Positions 1-8,299 of a stretch of 64,000 nucleotides of DNA are shown here, one piece after another. The stretch is from positions 1 to 64,000 of the forward strand of contig NZ_BDBN01000002.1 in the NCBI RefSeq assembly GCF_001613005.1, written 5' to 3'. The stretch comes from Nocardia nova NBRC 15556. Lineage in GTDB: Bacteria > Actinomycetota > Actinomycetes > Mycobacteriales > Mycobacteriaceae. The translations under genes and the position numbers were made by a program. The stretch's first letter is position 1. The number at the start of each line of letters is the position of its first letter. Under the pieces are notes generated by a model that was given only the letters and a program-made list of their open reading frames with translations, was not told where the DNA came from and did no database searches.

Positions 1-725
1 ACCGGCTCGCCGCCGCGGGCTGGCGCGTCGTGGCCGTGGACATCTGCCGCGACGACGCGGACGTACCGTATCCCCTTGCCACACCCGCGCAATTGCGGGC
101 CGTCGCGCAGTCCCATCCCGGCGCGGTTCTCGACATCGTTGCCGACGTGCGGGACCCCGCCGCGCTGAATGCTGCGGTGCGGGCGGGTGAGGACCGGTTC
201 GGGCCGATCACCGCCGCCGTTGCCGCCGCAGCGGTGATGACCGGTGGAAAACCGTTGTGGGACACCGACACCGCCGAGTGGGCTCCGATGTTCGACATCG
301 GCGTCCACGGCGTCGCCAACCTCGCCCGCGCCACCATCCCGGCCATGCTCACACAACCCGAACCCCGCCGCGGCCGGTTCATCGCCCTGGCCTCGGCGGC
401 CGCCCACCACGGCTTGTGGCACCTATCGGGCTACAACGCCGCCAAACACGCCGTCGTCGGCCTGATCAAAGGACTCGCCCACGACCTGCGCGGCACCGGC
501 ATCACCGCCACCGCGGTCTCCCCCGGCTCCACCCGCACCGACCTGCTCACCGCAACAGCCCGCCTCTACCACCTCGACACCGTCGACGAATTCGCACGCC
601 ATCAGCTCCTCGACCGACTTCTCGAACCCGACGAGGTGGCCGCCACCATCGCCTGGCTGTGCTCGCCCGAATCCGCCGCGCTCACCGGAACCGTGGTCCA
701 CGCCGACGGCGGCTTCCAATCATGA
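1..725 (+). CDS. Mycofactocin-associated SDR oxidoreductase (5' end outside window)
   Basis: Short-chain dehydrogenase/reductase, probably NAD(P)-dependent. The reading frame is open from the first bases (reading R-L-A-A-A-G-W-R-V-V-A-V-D), so the Rossmann TGxxxGxG strand lies left of the window; the GTG at position 30 is internal, not the true start. Visible features are an Asp-rich second beta strand (AVDICRDD), a Ser in ALASAAAHHG, and the catalytic YNAAK motif near base 430-450. The C-terminus ends with the usual HADGG. Its last four bases overlap the mftF start codon (ATGA), so it sits in the mycofactocin operon. The insertion after the second strand (VPYPLAT) resembles the SDR subfamily annotated next to mycofactocin genes. 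Substrate unknown. The sense strand of this gene and the next two is conspicuously C-rich. Confidence 0.85.
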   Translation, partial: RLAAAGWRVVAVDICRDDADVPYPLATPAQLRAVAQSHPGAVLDIVADVRDPAALNAAVRAGEDRFGPITAAVAAAAVMTGGKPLWDTDTAEWAPMFDIGVHGVANLARATIPAMLTQPEPRRGRFIALASAAAHHGLWHLSGYNAAKHAVVGLIKGLAHDLRGTGITATAVSPGSTRTDLLTATARLYHLDTVDEFARHQLLDRLLEPDEVAATIAWLCSPESAALTGTVVHADGGFQS

Positions 726-2113
726 ACCAGCCAGCACACCAACACCCCGGCCGTGAAGGCCGGGTATCTGCGGTGCCGGCCACCGTGCGACCGGATTCAC
801 GGCTACGCATCTCCCGCAACGGCCAGGTCCTGGTCGGCGGCACCCCGATGCGCATCCTGCGTCTGTCCCCCACCGGCGCCGGCCAGGTGCGTGCCTGGCT
901 CGCGGGCGAACCGGTCGGCACCGACCCCGGCACCCGCGCGCTGGCACGACGCATGCTCGCCGCGGGGATGATCCATCCGACACCCTCACCCGGCCGCTAC
1001 ACCCGCGACGACGTCACCGTCGTAATCCCCGTGAAAGACAACGCCGCCGGGCTCGCGCGCCTACTGCACGTCACCGCCGACATCTCCCGACGGATCGTGG
1101 TCGACGACGGGTCCACCGAACCGATCACCGACGCGAGCATCCGCCACCACATTCCACGCGGCCCGGCAGCGGCCCGCAATGCCGGCTACCGCACAGCCGA
1201 CACCGAACTCATCGCATTCCTCGACTCCGACGTCGAACCCGACCCCCACTGGCTCGACCCGATCCTGCCCCTGTTCGACGACCCCACCGTCGCCGCCGTC
1301 GCACCCCGCATCCGCAGCCACGACCACGGGCTACTCGGACGCTACGAAACCCACCGATCGAGCCTGGACATGGGCCCGGAACCCGCAGTCGCGCGCCCCG
1401 GCGGCCGCATCGCCTACGTCGCGACCGCCGCGCTGATCGTCCGCCGCCACGCCCTCGCGCAAATCGGCGGATTCGACGAAACACTGCGCAACGGCGAAGA
1501 TGTCGATTTGATCTGGCGACTGACCGCGACCGGCCACACCATCCGCTATCAACCCGACTCCCTCGTCCGCCACCAACCCCGCCCGACACTGCGCGCCTGG
1601 CTACACCAGCGCTACGCCTACGGCACCTCAGCCGCCGACCTCGCCCACCGGCACCCCGGACACCTCCACTGCGCCCGCCTACCCCGCCTCACCGCGGCCC
1701 GCTGGCTCGCCCTCGCCCTCGGCCGGCCACGAGCCATGCCACCCACCCTCATCGAACCCCTCCGGCAATTCCGGCGACTACGCCGACGTGGCCTGCCCGC
1801 CGCCACCGCGGCCGCCGTCGTCGGCGACGGCGAGGTGTCGGCCCTGCTGCAACTCTTGGACGCCCTGCGTCGAATCTGGTGGCCCGCAGCACTTCTCACC
1901 CGCCGCGGCCGCCGGCTGCTGGCCCTGGCCTACCTGCCCGTCGCCGTCGACGCCGCCGTCCGCGCACGCGACCCCCGCGCGGCGCTGCTGCGTATCACCG
2001 ACGACCTCGCCTACGGATGCGGTGTCTGGACCGCATGCCTGCGCACACGAACACCCGAACCTCTCCTGCCGCAACTCAACTCACCAGGACGGGCCACCGA
2101 TGCGCCTCGCTGA
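722..2113 (+). CDS. mftF: Mycofactocin glycosyltransferase MftF
   Basis: Family 2 glycosyltransferase of 463 residues, known in mycobacteria to attach the oligoglucan chain to the mycofactocin peptide-derived core. Visible features are an N-terminal region of about 100 residues, then the GT-A core with VTVVIPVKDN, the nucleotide-binding D128-D129-G130 (VVDDGST), the metal-binding D168-S-D170, and the acceptor/base segment NGEDVDLIWRL. The C-terminal third is Arg/Leu-rich and may be membrane-associated. Length matches the family (about 470). ATG 722 overlaps the stop of the SDR by four bases (ATGA), and its own 3' end overlaps mftE by 14 bases, so translation is probably coupled. The context (SDR, mftF, mftE in a row) strongly supports the name. 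Confidence 0.9.
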   Translation: MNQPAHQHPGREGRVSAVPATVRPDSRLRISRNGQVLVGGTPMRILRLSPTGAGQVRAWLAGEPVGTDPGTRALARRMLAAGMIHPTPSPGRYTRDDVTVVIPVKDNAAGLARLLHVTADISRRIVVDDGSTEPITDASIRHHIPRGPAAARNAGYRTADTELIAFLDSDVEPDPHWLDPILPLFDDPTVAAVAPRIRSHDHGLLGRYETHRSSLDMGPEPAVARPGGRIAYVATAALIVRRHALAQIGGFDETLRNGEDVDLIWRLTATGHTIRYQPDSLVRHQPRPTLRAWLHQRYAYGTSAADLAHRHPGHLHCARLPRLTAARWLALALGRPRAMPPTLIEPLRQFRRLRRRGLPAATAAAVVGDGEVSALLQLLDALRRIWWPAALLTRRGRRLLALAYLPVAVDAAVRARDPRAALLRITDDLAYGCGVWTACLRTRTPEPLLPQLNSPGRATDAPR

Positions 2114-2819
2114 CCTCACCTCCGCCCAACTCGCCGAAACAGCCACACCCCCACTGCTCGCGGTCCCCCTCGGCGCCACCGAACAACACGGCCCACACCT
2201 TCCACTGGGCACCGACACCACCATCGCCGTCGAACTCTGCCGCAGACTCGCCCACGCCCGCCCCGACATCGTCGTCGCACCGCCGATCCCCTACGGATCC
2301 AGCGGCGAACACGCCGGCTTCCCCGGCACACTGTCCATCGGCCACCAAGCCCTGCAACTCCTGCTCACCGAATTGATCCGCTCCGCAGACGAATTCGGCG
2401 GCATCATCATCGTCAACGGCCACGGCGGCAACCTCCAACCACTCCGCCACGCCCAGCAACAACTCACCACCGAAGGCCGCCACATCCTCCTCTGGTCCCC
2501 CGCCGGCCCCACCAACGACAGCCACGCCGGACACACCGAAACCTCAGCCATGCTCCACATCGCACCCGACCTCGTCGCCACCCACCGCGCCCGCCCCGGC
2601 AACACCCAACCCCTCCCCCAACTCATGGCCCACCTACGAACCGGCGGCATCCGAGCAGTCACCGACACCGGCATCCTCGGCGACCCCACCACCGCCAACC
2701 CAACCACCGGCGCACACATACTCAACCAATGGGCCGACGCGCTCATCACAGCCGTGGAAACACGCTACCCAGTCCGACCAACCGAGGATCGTGCCGATCT
2801 GTGTGAATCGCCCCGGTGA
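2100..2819 (+). CDS. mftE: Mycofactocin precursor peptide peptidase MftE (creatininase family)
   Basis: Creatininase-fold metallopeptidase of 239 residues, known to cleave the processed MftA peptide and release the C-terminal Val-Tyr-derived unit. Metal-ligand positions typical of the family are visible: E28 and H30 in GATEQHGPHLPLGTD, D39, the NGHGGN histidine, and a late glutamate in AGHTETSAML. The start ATG at 2100 lies inside the 3' end of mftF. The last codons (Cys-Glu-Ser-Pro-Arg and the stop) are read from the terminal inverted repeat of an insertion-sequence remnant that begins at about 2804, so the native C-terminus has been replaced by a few residues. This should be outside the catalytic core, because the final helix is already complete. 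Confidence 0.9.
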   Translation: MRLADLTSAQLAETATPPLLAVPLGATEQHGPHLPLGTDTTIAVELCRRLAHARPDIVVAPPIPYGSSGEHAGFPGTLSIGHQALQLLLTELIRSADEFGGIIIVNGHGGNLQPLRHAQQQLTTEGRHILLWSPAGPTNDSHAGHTETSAMLHIAPDLVATHRARPGNTQPLPQLMAHLRTGGIRAVTDTGILGDPTTANPTTGAHILNQWADALITAVETRYPVRPTEDRADLCESPR

Positions 2820-2861
2820 GTAGGGGGACATCAAAGTCTCCGGACTCACCGGGGCGATTCA
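2804..2861. mobile_element. Internally deleted IS3-family (IS6110-like) remnant
   Basis: Two inverted copies of TGAATCGCCCCGGTGAGT face each other across 22 bases; with flanking bases the arms are 21 bp and perfect (2801-2821 and 2844-2864). Read on the minus strand from 2861 the sequence continues with CCGGAGACTT, which matches, from memory, the terminal inverted repeat of IS6110 (TGAACCGCCCCGG... CCGGAGACTC) at nearly every base. No transposase remains between the ends, so it is a 58-bp solo or MITE-like derivative. No clear 3-4 bp direct target duplication is visible (flanks GTG and CAC are inverted). It could also fold as a strong hairpin and act as a bidirectional terminator for mftE. 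Confidence 0.75.
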
Positions 2862-2864
2862 CAC

Positions 2865-3030
2865 CCGCGGTCAGCACTTGACCCATGATCACGTAGTCGA
2901 CCTGCTCGGGCGCCACCCCGCCACGCTCCAGCGCCGCCTTGATGGCGAAACCACCCAGATCCGACCCGGAGAACCCGGACAACGCACCCAGCAGCCAGAC
3001 GAAGCGCGAGAAGGTTCTCACTGTGACACC
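2865..3030 (-). pseudogene. Thiolase (acetyl-CoA acetyltransferase) 5' fragment
   Basis: On the minus strand this stretch reads a typical thiolase N-terminal region: LGALSGFSGSDLGGFAIK, ALERGGVAPEQVDYVIMGQV, then LTAG. Homology ends abruptly where the insertion-sequence remnant begins at 2864. Upstream, the expected start region (xxGARTPFGRF) is degenerate. The catalytic Cys, the His and the whole C-terminal half are missing, so the fragment cannot be functional. It indicates that a thiolase gene once lay here and was destroyed by an IS insertion and deletion event. No intact gene is visible between 3031 and 3226. Confidence 0.7.
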
Positions 3031-3226
3031 CCGGCCAGCCAGCACATAGGCGAGGCAGCTCGCTGTCAGCGTCGGTTTGGTGGCACTGAAACAGAGCCAA
3101 CGGTTGATCAGATATCTCCCTAACCCGTGATACCTCTGTATCTGTCAAGTCGCCGCGGTTTCCGCACTCTTCCACAACATTTACGTAGGCTGGCACGGGC
3201 CCTACCGACGCAGACCGAATCGGCAG

Positions 3227-4708
3227 ATGAGCGAATCAGACATCGAGCAGACGCGACCCGTACGCCACTGCGAGGCGGTGACGGCCGAGTCGGCCGATGT
3301 CATGCCCTTGTCCGGCGTCGCCATCGAGGCGCGGGGCGAGGGAGTGGCCGCGGAGCATGCCCGGCGACTGCTCCAGGAGCTCGGCGCCCGCCCTGAAAAC
3401 GACCGTGGACAGCGGCGCACAGTATCCGTCGATGCTCGTTCGGCGGTGCGGGCCTGGGCGGACTCCGGCGCGATGGCGCTCACCGGCCGGGCCGGCGGCC
3501 CGCCACTGGTCTCCCCCGGCGCGCCGGCCGCCGCGACCGGGGCCGCATTGGCTCTATTGGCGGCATTGCGCCCCCCTGACGAGTCGAGCGCGCCGCCGTG
3601 GCCCGGGATCGAAGTTCTGAGTGAACGTGCAGCCTTGTTCGGACGTGGTCGCAATGCGCCATGGTCGGTGGGTGGAGCCTTTCGAATGTTTCCGACTACG
3701 CACGGGTACCTGGGTATCTCGTTGCCACGACAGGACGACTTCACTTTGCTGCCCGCCCTGGTCGAAGGTGAGGTCGGCGGTGACCCATGGCAGGCGGTCG
3801 CCGAATGGGCGCGAACGTGTTCCGCCGAGGATGCGGCGGCGCGCGCCCAACTGCTGGGAATCGCCGCCGCGGCGGTCCCCGACACCCCCGGAATGCCTCA
3901 GGACGCACAGTTCCGACATCGCAATGGGCGCGGAATCGTCGTGCGGCCAGGCGGCGTTCGGCAACCTCGCCGCGCCGAGCCGGTCGTCGTCGATTTGACC
4001 GCGCTGTGGGCGGGGCCCCTGTGCGCACACCTGCTGGGCCGCACCGGGGCCCACATCGTGAAAGTGGAAAGCACGCGCCGACCGGACGGGGCTCGTTCCG
4101 GTTCCCGCGACTTCTTCGACCTGATGCATGCCGAACACGCTTGCGTGGCAGTCGATTTGACCACCGCCGAAGGTGTCGAAACACTACAGCGTCTCATCGA
4201 CGTCGCCGATCTGGTACTGGAGGCCTCCCGGCCACGAGCGCTACGCCAGCTCGGTATCGATGCCGAGGCCGCGATCGCGGCCGGCACGAATTGGCTGAGT
4301 ATCACCGCTTACGGGCGGACGGGACCGTGGTCGGATCGGGTCGGTTTCGGTGACGATGTGGCCGCTGCGGCCGGAGCGGTCGTCTTCGACGGCTGCGAGG
4401 TGCTGCCCTGCGGCGATGCGTTGGCAGATCCGGTGGCCGGAGTGCACGCCGCGGTTGCCGCGGCCGCCGTATTGTCGTCGGACCGGGCGTTTCTGGTCGA
4501 CCTGTCGATGCGCGATGTCCTCGCTGCCACCCTCCGCGATCGCGTCGAGCCCCACGAAGTGGTCCACGGCCCGGACGACCTCTGGCACGTGCGGACCGCG
4601 GACGCAGAATTTCCGGTCGCCGCACCTCGCGCCCGCCACGCACCGACCGCGGCCGCAGCGTTGGGCGCCGATACACAGGAGACGTTGTCGCGATGGTTGA
4701 GCGGATGA
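3227..4708 (+). CDS. Atypical class III (CaiB/BaiF) CoA-transferase-like protein
   Basis: 493 residues. Residues about 245-480 are a class III CoA-transferase N-terminal domain: VVVDLTALWAGPLCAHLLG, then AHIVKVES, VAVDLTT and the ITAYGRTGPW loop, with D401 in ALADPVAG, the spacing expected for the catalytic Asp of the family (D-x-x-x-G). Residues 1-240 are less clear; they contain pieces resembling the C-terminal part of a CaiB protein (GYLGISL, DPWQAVAEWARTCSAEDAAA), as if the two halves were permuted or derived from a double CoA-transferase. Family role: transfer of CoA between carboxylates. It overlaps the following amidohydrolase by 16 bases, so the two are probably co-translated. Substrate not predictable. 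Confidence 0.65.
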   Translation: MSESDIEQTRPVRHCEAVTAESADVMPLSGVAIEARGEGVAAEHARRLLQELGARPENDRGQRRTVSVDARSAVRAWADSGAMALTGRAGGPPLVSPGAPAAATGAALALLAALRPPDESSAPPWPGIEVLSERAALFGRGRNAPWSVGGAFRMFPTTHGYLGISLPRQDDFTLLPALVEGEVGGDPWQAVAEWARTCSAEDAAARAQLLGIAAAAVPDTPGMPQDAQFRHRNGRGIVVRPGGVRQPRRAEPVVVDLTALWAGPLCAHLLGRTGAHIVKVESTRRPDGARSGSRDFFDLMHAEHACVAVDLTTAEGVETLQRLIDVADLVLEASRPRALRQLGIDAEAAIAAGTNWLSITAYGRTGPWSDRVGFGDDVAAAAGAVVFDGCEVLPCGDALADPVAGVHAAVAAAAVLSSDRAFLVDLSMRDVLAATLRDRVEPHEVVHGPDDLWHVRTADAEFPVAAPRARHAPTAAAALGADTQETLSRWLSG

Positions 4709-6105
4709 GCGTGCTGATCCAAGGCGCCGACGTAGCGGGGCGGCTGCTCGATGCCCGGATAGCCGACGGTGTGGTCCGCGAACTGGCACCCGGTCTGGTT
4801 CCGCGGGCGGACGAGGACGTGATCGCGGCACATGGTGGCGCCCTGATTCCGGGCCTGCACGATCATCACATTCACCTGCTGGCCGCGGCGGCGGCAGCCG
4901 ACTCCCTCGACTGCGGCCCGCCCCAGGTGCGCTCGGCCGAACAACTTCGGCACGCGCTGCGCGAGGTGAGCGATCGGCTGCCGGCGGGTCACTGGATTCG
5001 CGGTGTCAACTATCACGAATCCGTGGCGGGAATTCTCGATCGCGCCATCCTCGATCGGATGATCGCCGACCGGCCTGTCCGAATCCAGCACCGCGGCGGC
5101 GCGCTGTGGACACTCAATTCGGCCGGTATCGCCGCGCTCGGCAGCACCGTCGACACCAGCCCAGACGTGGAGCGCGACGCCGAAGGTGTTGCCACGGGAC
5201 GGCTTTGGCGCTTCGACGCACAACTGCGCGAGGCACTCGGAACCTCCGAACCCGACCTCGCGGCACTCGGCACGCGGCTTGCCTCCTACGGCATCACCGG
5301 AGTCACCGATGCCACCCCCGATGAGGACGGCACCGGCCAGCTCACTCTCGGCGCCGCCGTCCGCGACGGCAGGCTTAGGCTGCGAGTCCACGTCCTCGGC
5401 GCCGCGGCGATCACACACCCCGTCCCAGGCCTGACCGCCGGACCACGCAAATTCCTGCTACACGACCACGACCTGCCCACCCTGCCCGAGCTCATCGCTG
5501 CTATCGGGTCCGCACGAGAACAGGGACGGGCCGTCGCCGTCCATTGTGTGACCCGCGAATCCTTGCTGTTGACACTGGCCGCGCTGCAATCGACCGGGAC
5601 GATGCCGGGCGACCGCATCGAACACGCCGCGATCGTCCCGCCCGAGACGCGACGCGACCTGGCTCGCATGGACCTGGCTGTGGTGACCCAGCCGTGTTTC
5701 ATCGCAGACCGTGGCGATGAATACCTCGCCACCGTCGACGAACGTGACCATCACCTGCTGTACCCGTATGCGTCGCTGGTAGCCGCGGGAGTCCGAGTCG
5801 CCCCCTCCAGTGATGCCCCCTTCGGCGCGGCCGATCCGTGGCACACTATCCGCGCCGCCGTCCGCAGGACCACCGGCTCGGGCGCGAGAGTGGCGGCGGC
5901 AGAACGTGTTTCGGCTCGAGTGGCCCTGGACGGATTTCTCTCCGCGCCCGACAATCCGGGCGGGCCGCCGCGGCGGTTGCACACCGGCTGCCCGGCAGAT
6001 CTGTGCCTGCTGTCCGAACCGCTGGGCGTCGCGCTGACCCACCCAGCCTCCTCGGCGGTCCGCGTCGTCGTGCAAGCGGGGGAGATCGTTTTCCGGCGGG
6101 GCTGA
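4693..6105 (+). CDS. Metal-dependent amidohydrolase (YtcJ/Amidohydro_3-like)
   Basis: 470 residues with the composite-domain and TIM-barrel layout of amidohydrolases. Metal-binding H-x-H is visible in GLHDHHIHLL (about residues 53-62), with later ligands in AVHCVTRES, RIEHAAI and SSDAPFGAADP (the conserved Asp). The C-terminal beta-sandwich returns with ADLCLLSEPL. Such enzymes hydrolyse amide, imide or lactam-type bonds; the substrate here is unknown. ATG 4693 has AGGAGA about ten bases upstream; an alternative ATG at 4705 makes a four-base ATGA overlap with the preceding stop. Coupled to the CoA-transferase-like gene, it may hydrolyse a ring or amide intermediate of the same pathway. It converges with the next, minus-strand gene. 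Confidence 0.75.
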   Translation: MVERMSVLIQGADVAGRLLDARIADGVVRELAPGLVPRADEDVIAAHGGALIPGLHDHHIHLLAAAAAADSLDCGPPQVRSAEQLRHALREVSDRLPAGHWIRGVNYHESVAGILDRAILDRMIADRPVRIQHRGGALWTLNSAGIAALGSTVDTSPDVERDAEGVATGRLWRFDAQLREALGTSEPDLAALGTRLASYGITGVTDATPDEDGTGQLTLGAAVRDGRLRLRVHVLGAAAITHPVPGLTAGPRKFLLHDHDLPTLPELIAAIGSAREQGRAVAVHCVTRESLLLTLAALQSTGTMPGDRIEHAAIVPPETRRDLARMDLAVVTQPCFIADRGDEYLATVDERDHHLLYPYASLVAAGVRVAPSSDAPFGAADPWHTIRAAVRRTTGSGARVAAAERVSARVALDGFLSAPDNPGGPPRRLHTGCPADLCLLSEPLGVALTHPASSAVRVVVQAGEIVFRRG

Positions 6106-6160
6106 CGACTCGATCCAGTCGGTGATCGGGTCGGCGCCTCACCCTCGGGCGGGACACCTT

Positions 6161-7219
6161 CTATACGGAGAACCCGGGTTCGACGGGGCCGACCTCGTCG
6201 ACCAGCCCCCAGCGCACGGCGGTCTCGGCGTCGATCCGTTCCCCGGTGAGCATCATCCAGGCCGCTCGCCATCGTCCGATGCGCCGCACGACACTCACCG
6301 TGCCACCGGCACCCGGCACCAATCCCATCCCGATCTCGGGCAGCTGGAAAAATGCGTCGGGAGCAGCGGTCAGCCGCCCCGCGAAGGCCGCCATCTCGAT
6401 GCCGGCCCCGATACACGCACCGTGCACCCGGGCCGTCACCCGATCACGCAGCCGATCGATGATCCGCCACGGCGCCCGCTCCAGACGCACCAGATACGCG
6501 GCGACCAGATCGGTAGCGACACCGAACTCGTCGAGATCACCACCACTGCAGAAAGCCGGTCCGGCGCCGCGCAATTCGATCCGCGCGATCGAAGGATCGA
6601 GCTCCGCCAGCTGGAACGCCTCGAGCAGCGACTCACGCATCCGCATACTCACCGCATTGCGACGTCCCGGATTGTCGAGCACGACCTCGAGCCGGTCGCC
6701 GCGGCGCTCGGCCCGCACCACCGGCCGCTCCGGGGCCATCACCGGGCGCACCGGCCTTTCGGCACGCCAGCGCGCGAATTCACTGTCACCCAGCAACATC
6801 GAATACACCGCGGCCTCCGCGGCGAGCCCCGCCTCGACATCCAGCACCGACGTCTGACGCACCAACCGCGCCAAAGCCACACTCGCACGCGGGTTCCGGC
6901 CCACCGCGTCCGAAATCCGGTCCACGCCGGACCGCAGATCCGCACACCCGATCAGCTCCCGCCCCCCGGCCGACGACGACAGCGTCAGCGTCATGGCACG
7001 CAGCAGCGGCTCCAACCGAGCCGTCGGCTCGGACTCGAGAACGCCCACAACGATCCGGAGGCTCCCCGCTACCGCTTCGGCCGCCTGCCGAATCCTGGCC
7101 GGCGACTCCGCTCGCCACTCGTCCAACGACACCGCCACCAGCGGCCCCTCGGGTTCACCGAGCGGACCGAGCCGCAACTCCCACTCGCCCGGGGCGAGCG
7201 ACAACCGTTCGTACACCAC
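6161..7219 (-). CDS. Enoyl-CoA hydratase/isomerase-like protein with long N-terminal extension
   Basis: 352 residues, about 90 more than a normal crotonase. Residues about 168-345 form the crotonase core: [16 protein letters not shown], the oxyanion-hole segment [32 protein letters not shown] and [18 protein letters not shown]. Residues 1-165 have no obvious motif (Leu/Arg/Glu-rich) but keep the coding bias of the gene; they may be a degenerate second crotonase half or a partner-binding domain. It is divergent from the SDR at 7357, and the 20-bp palindrome at 7296-7315 sits between them, so both could share an operator. The glutamate pair of true hydratases is not clear, so it may be an isomerase or hydrolase. 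Confidence 0.7.
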   Translation of the reverse strand: MVYERLSLAPGEWELRLGPLGEPEGPLVAVSLDEWRAESPARIRQAAEAVAGSLRIVVGVLESEPTARLEPLLRAMTLTLSSSAGGRELIGCADLRSGVDRISDAVGRNPRASVALARLVRQTSVLDVEAGLAAEAAVYSMLLGDSEFARWRAERPVRPVMAPERPVVRAERRGDRLEVVLDNPGRRNAVSMRMRESLLEAFQLAELDPSIARIELRGAGPAFCSGGDLDEFGVATDLVAAYLVRLERAPWRIIDRLRDRVTARVHGACIGAGIEMAAFAGRLTAAPDAFFQLPEIGMGLVPGAGGTVSVVRRIGRWRAAWMMLTGERIDAETAVRWGLVDEVGPVEPGFSV

Positions 7220-7295
7220 CCCTCGATCCTGGCACCCACGGATCGAACCTTCGATCGGAACTCGCGGCTACCGCCCGTTATTTCTTTCAGATAGA

Positions 7296-7315
7296 TTACA
7301 TAGTGAACTATGTAA
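7296..7315. promoter_or_regulatory. Operator-like palindrome, family A (site A1)
   Basis: TTACATAGTGAACTATGTAA is a perfect inverted repeat with 9-bp arms and a 2-bp centre, lying 42 bp upstream of the SDR start at 7357 and 77 bp upstream of the divergent crotonase gene. The same sequence, with 18 of 20 bases identical, recurs at 21911-21930, and partial copies occur at 60621-60715. Its size and symmetry suit a TetR-family repressor. The cognate regulator is not identified. Confidence 0.65.
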
Positions 7316-7356
7316 CGGGAGTGTCGGAATCTCCCGCGTCGCGAAAGGACACTCGG

Positions 7357-8118
7357 ATGCAGATCAACGACAGCGTCGCCGTCGTCACGGGCGGAGCCTC
7401 CGGCCTCGGCTTGGCCACAACCAAGGCGCTGCTGGCAGACGGCGCCCACGTCGTCATCATCGACCTCCCCTCCTCCAACGGCGAGGCCGTCGCCAAGGAA
7501 CTCGGCGAGCGGGTGCGTTTCGTCGCCGCCGATGTCACCGACGAGAACGCGGTATCGCAGGCGCTCGATGTCGCCGAGTCGCTGGGGCCGCTGCGGGTCG
7601 CGGTCAACTGCGCCGGCATCGGCAACGCCGCCAAGACCGTCAGCAAGAAGGGCCCCTTCCCACTCGACGGCTTCACCAAGGTCGTCACCGTCAACCTGAT
7701 CGGCACTTTCAACGTGATACGACTGGCTGCCGAACGCATCGCCAAGACCGAACCGGTCGATGGCGAGCGTGGCGTCATCGTCAATACCGCTTCGGTTGCC
7801 GCCTTCGAGGGCCAGATCGGCCAGGCCGCCTATTCCGCTTCCAAGGGCGGTGTCGTGGGGATGACCCTGCCCATCGCCCGCGATCTGGCCTCGCTGCTGA
7901 TTCGCGTGAACACCATCGCGCCGGGGCTGTTCAAGACGCCGCTGCTCGGCACCCTGCCCGACGAGGCGCAGCAGTCACTGGGCGCCCAGGTGCCGCACCC
8001 GGCCCGCCTCGGTGATCCGTCCGAGTACGGTGCCCTCGCCGCGCACATCGTGTCCAACCCGATGCTCAACGGCGAAACCATCCGCCTCGACGGCGCCATC
8101 CGCATGGCCCCGCGCTGA
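7357..8118 (+). CDS. SDR, type II 3-hydroxyacyl-CoA dehydrogenase-like (HSD10 family)
   Basis: 253 residues. The classical SDR fold is complete: TGGASGLG at 11-18, D37 in the second strand for NAD binding (IIDLPSS), NCAGI at 84-88, S146 in NTASVAA, Y159 and K163 of the YSASK motif. The insert [17 protein letters not shown] and the C-terminal [14 protein letters not shown] are characteristic of the HSD10/3-hydroxy-2-methylacyl-CoA dehydrogenase group, so oxidation of a 3-hydroxyacyl-CoA to 3-ketoacyl-CoA is the likely reaction. Start chosen at ATG 7357, which has GAAAGGA seven bases upstream; the frame extends to 7303 but that would run into the operator. Monocistronic, followed by a hairpin terminator. 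Confidence 0.85.
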   Translation: MQINDSVAVVTGGASGLGLATTKALLADGAHVVIIDLPSSNGEAVAKELGERVRFVAADVTDENAVSQALDVAESLGPLRVAVNCAGIGNAAKTVSKKGPFPLDGFTKVVTVNLIGTFNVIRLAAERIAKTEPVDGERGVIVNTASVAAFEGQIGQAAYSASKGGVVGMTLPIARDLASLLIRVNTIAPGLFKTPLLGTLPDEAQQSLGAQVPHPARLGDPSEYGALAAHIVSNPMLNGETIRLDGAIRMAPR

Positions 8119-8126
8119 GGTTGATC

Positions 8127-8171
8127 GTGCGGCGGTTCGATCCGTGAACAGACCGGACCGGACCGCCGCAC
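8127..8171 (+). terminator. Hairpin terminator after the SDR
   Basis: GTGCGGCGGT (8127-8136) pairs perfectly with ACCGCCGCAC (8162-8171), nine bases after the stop codon at 8118. There is no U-tract, as is common in high-GC actinobacteria. The loop contains further GGACCGG complementarity. Confidence 0.55.
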
Positions 8172-8299
8172 ATACGCTGAGTGGGCCGACCGCCCCGGTA
8201 GACAACGTGACCAGTGACGCCCGGCACGTCAAAGCCCACCGTAGAGTTGCGGAGGGACGGCAGCGCAAACACGTGATTCCGCTCGGGAGGCAGCCGAAT

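Noticed and set aside
30..725. A complete SDR starting at GTG 30
   Set aside because: The frame is open to the left edge and the residues before it match the SDR fold, so this is an internal codon of a gene cut by the window.
2821..3045. Intact small gene on the minus strand at the IS remnant
   Set aside because: The frame runs through IS sequence and a broken thiolase; it is a chance open frame.
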